A DNA stretch of 26,682 bases from NCBI GenBank assembly GCA_045123575.1, contig JBGVKG010000044.1:1-26682 (forward strand), in the 5' to 3' direction. The position numbers were made by a program, and so were the translations under genes. The DNA comes from SVEL01 sp045123575. GTDB taxonomy: Bacteria > Bacillota > Clostridia > Lachnospirales > Lachnospiraceae. The number at the start of each line of letters is the position of its first letter. Within the stretch, counting starts at the first letter, position 1. Under the pieces are notes generated by a model that was given only the letters and a program-made list of their open reading frames with translations, did no database searches and had not been told where the DNA came from. Below are positions 25,888-26,682 of the stretch, in pieces.

Positions 25888-26073
25888 TCAAAAAAGCTCC
25901 CTTAATGCTTCACACATATTATTCACCTCCTTAAATATATCTTTATTCGTTCTTATTATTCTACCTATGTTTTTATGTATCACATCATCTGTTCGTTTCT
26001 TGATAATAAGTACGTCAATCTGCATTGGTTTTGTACTTAGATTATGCTCACTTCGTTCGTGCTTCCTTTTTCC
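25888..26073 (-). pseudogene. Remnant of an Rpn-like PD-(D/E)XK nuclease/transposase gene, internally deleted
   Basis: A 61-codon open frame on the minus strand, bounded by stop codons, has no good start. Its middle reads STKPMQIDVLIIKK followed by VIHKNIGRIIR, closely resembling the nuclease-fold core of Lachnospiraceae Rpn/PD-(D/E)XK proteins. It then passes to FKEVNNMCEALRELF, which resembles the C-terminal region of the same proteins. The ~200 residues normally between these parts are missing, which implies an in-frame deletion. A strong AAGGAGGTGAATAAT precedes an internal ATG (a 9-codon frame, MCEALRELF) and is probably coincidental. The family call is from motif memory and needs a search. 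Confidence 0.5.
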
Positions 26074-26189
26074 TTAAGCGCGATAAATTCTGGTTTATCT
26101 TACTGAAAGAACTTCGAGTAAGAATGCTACAGTTTTATTCAGGTTACGAGTATCAGATTTTCTATATTACTTGATAAAGATTTTTAAAT

Positions 26190-26425
26190 TTATCATTTTC
26201 TTACCTTTACATATGTTTTAGCTTGTATAGGTAGATTATTCAAGCTAAATTCACCATTTTTTCTTACCTTTACACACCATTTAGCTTGTAAAGGTAGACT
26301 TTCAAAGCTAGATTTACCATTTTTTCTTACTTTTACATACTATTTAGCTTGTATGGGTAGACTTTCGAAGCTGAATTTACCATTTTTTCTTACCTTTGCA
26401 CACTATTTAATTTGTATAGATAGAA
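26190..26425. repeat. 63-bp tandem repeat, about 3.7 copies
   Basis: The block TTACCTTTAC recurs with small changes at 26201, 26264, 26327 and 26390, an exact 63-base period. Each unit also carries TTAGCTTGTA..GGTAGA..AAGCT and a TTTTTTCTTAC run. Units contain inverted repeats, such as ACCTTTAC with GTAAAGGT and AGCTT with AAGCT. Units are contiguous with no unique spacers, so this is not CRISPR. Confidence 0.85.
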
Positions 26426-26429
26426 ATGA

Positions 26430-26552
26430 TAAGCCCTGCCACCGCTTGCAAATTGCAATTGCTTCGCAAGCACATTTTAGCTCGCTGTAACGGCGTCACC
26501 GTATATGTCTAAAAACATAAAAATAGTCCTGTCTGAGAGCGAGCTCTCTGAG
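26430..26552. other. GC-richer block with short inverted repeats, no gene
   Basis: This stretch between the tandem repeat and the IS end is richer in G+C than its surroundings. It has GCTTGC (26444-26449) paired with GCAAGC (26466-26471) and an AGAGC-GA-GCTCT palindrome near 26536. It looks like a dispersed intergenic element, but that cannot be shown from one copy. I see no coding region in it. Confidence 0.4.
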
Positions 26553-26553
26553 G

Positions 26554-26577
26554 TGACCCCCAAAAGTTAGACTTTTT
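26554..26577. mobile_element. Probable terminal inverted repeat of an IS3-family element
   Basis: The TGACCCCCAAAAGTTAGAC segment begins with TG and lies 37 bases beyond the transposase stop. This is typical of the right end of IS3/IS150-group elements. The other end is outside the window, so the repeat and target duplication cannot be confirmed. Confidence 0.55.
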
Positions 26578-26578
26578 A

Positions 26579-26614
26579 AGCGTAGCAGTTTTATAGGCTG
26601 CTACGCTATTTTTT
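26579..26614 (+). terminator. Terminator-like hairpin inside the IS end, facing inward
   Basis: A perfect 10-bp stem AGCGTAGCAG (26579-26588) with 26598-26607 and a 9-nt loop is followed by ATTTTTTT on the plus strand. It lies between the IS end and the transposase stop. It would stop transcription entering the IS from outside on the plus strand. Confidence 0.75.
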
Positions 26615-26682
26615 TATGCAGCCAAGCTAGATAGCCTATATTCGATAGGACTCATCCAACCAAGTTTTTCTTTGATACGTTT
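26614..26682 (-). CDS. IS3-family transposase (OrfB), C-terminal end only
   Basis: The last 22 codons of a transposase run off the right edge of the window. The sequence RIKEKLGWMSPIEYR is the conserved C-terminus of IS3-family OrfB integrase-type (DDE) transposases, after the catalytic core. It ends in TAA at 26614-26616. Only the tail is visible, so whether the element is intact cannot be judged. Confidence 0.85.
   Translation of the reverse strand, partial: KRIKEKLGWMSPIEYRLSSLAA

Noticed and set aside
26190..26425. CRISPR array
   Set aside because: The 63-bp units are contiguous and degenerate over their whole length, with no alternation of conserved repeats and unique spacers and no cas genes nearby.

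Overview
The window looks like the chromosome of a low-GC Firmicute, most likely a Lachnospiraceae member (Clostridia). This rests on the strong AGGAGG-type ribosome binding sites, the gene order rpiR-flavoprotein-cmk-ispH-rpsA, the ACT/UPF0210 pair, and surface proteins with cohesin, dockerin, lectin-like and repeat modules. I cannot name the genus. Nearly every gene lies on the minus strand; the only clear plus-strand gene is a YlbJ-like membrane protein. No rRNA, tRNA or CRISPR array was seen.

Reading along the + coordinates: (1) 41-3072 holds proS with its terminator, then nfo (endonuclease IV) with a small zinc-ribbon gene. (2) 3129-5042 is an ACT-domain protein (UPF0237) followed by a UPF0210/DUF711 protein, with a good promoter. 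(3) 5071-8359 is an operon of a dipeptidase (M20C), a WalJ/YycJ-like metallo-hydrolase and a lipoprotein, ended by a strong terminator. (4) 8485-9439 is the plus-strand YlbJ-like gene and a shared convergent terminator. (5) 9468-16371 is the most interesting coding region: a promoter, a low-complexity lipoprotein, a 1609-aa papain-family protease carrying six ~75-aa repeats and a C-terminal dockerin, and a membrane-anchored protein with a cohesin module. These look like a self-contained cell-surface cohesin-dockerin system built around a protease. (6) 16412-17014 holds no credible gene but is a ~603-bp imperfect palindrome able to form one giant hairpin. (7) 17042-19759 is cheR-rsmD-coaD and a coiled-coil protein, ended by a terminator. 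(8) 19805-24858 is the rpiR-flavoprotein-cmk-ispH-rpsA operon, with a near-consensus promoter and overlapping genes. (9) 24861-25819 is a CPBP-family membrane protease with its own promoter and terminator. (10) 25888-26682 is a debris zone: an internally deleted Rpn-like nuclease remnant, a 63-bp tandem repeat, a GC-richer block with short inverted repeats, and the end of an IS3-family element running off the window.

Most of the window is housekeeping (translation, DNA repair, CoA and isoprenoid synthesis, nucleotide metabolism, chemotaxis). The accessory signals are the cohesin-dockerin operon, the giant hairpin next to it, and the repeat/IS zone at the right edge. Domain calls come from reading motifs by eye; no database search was possible.
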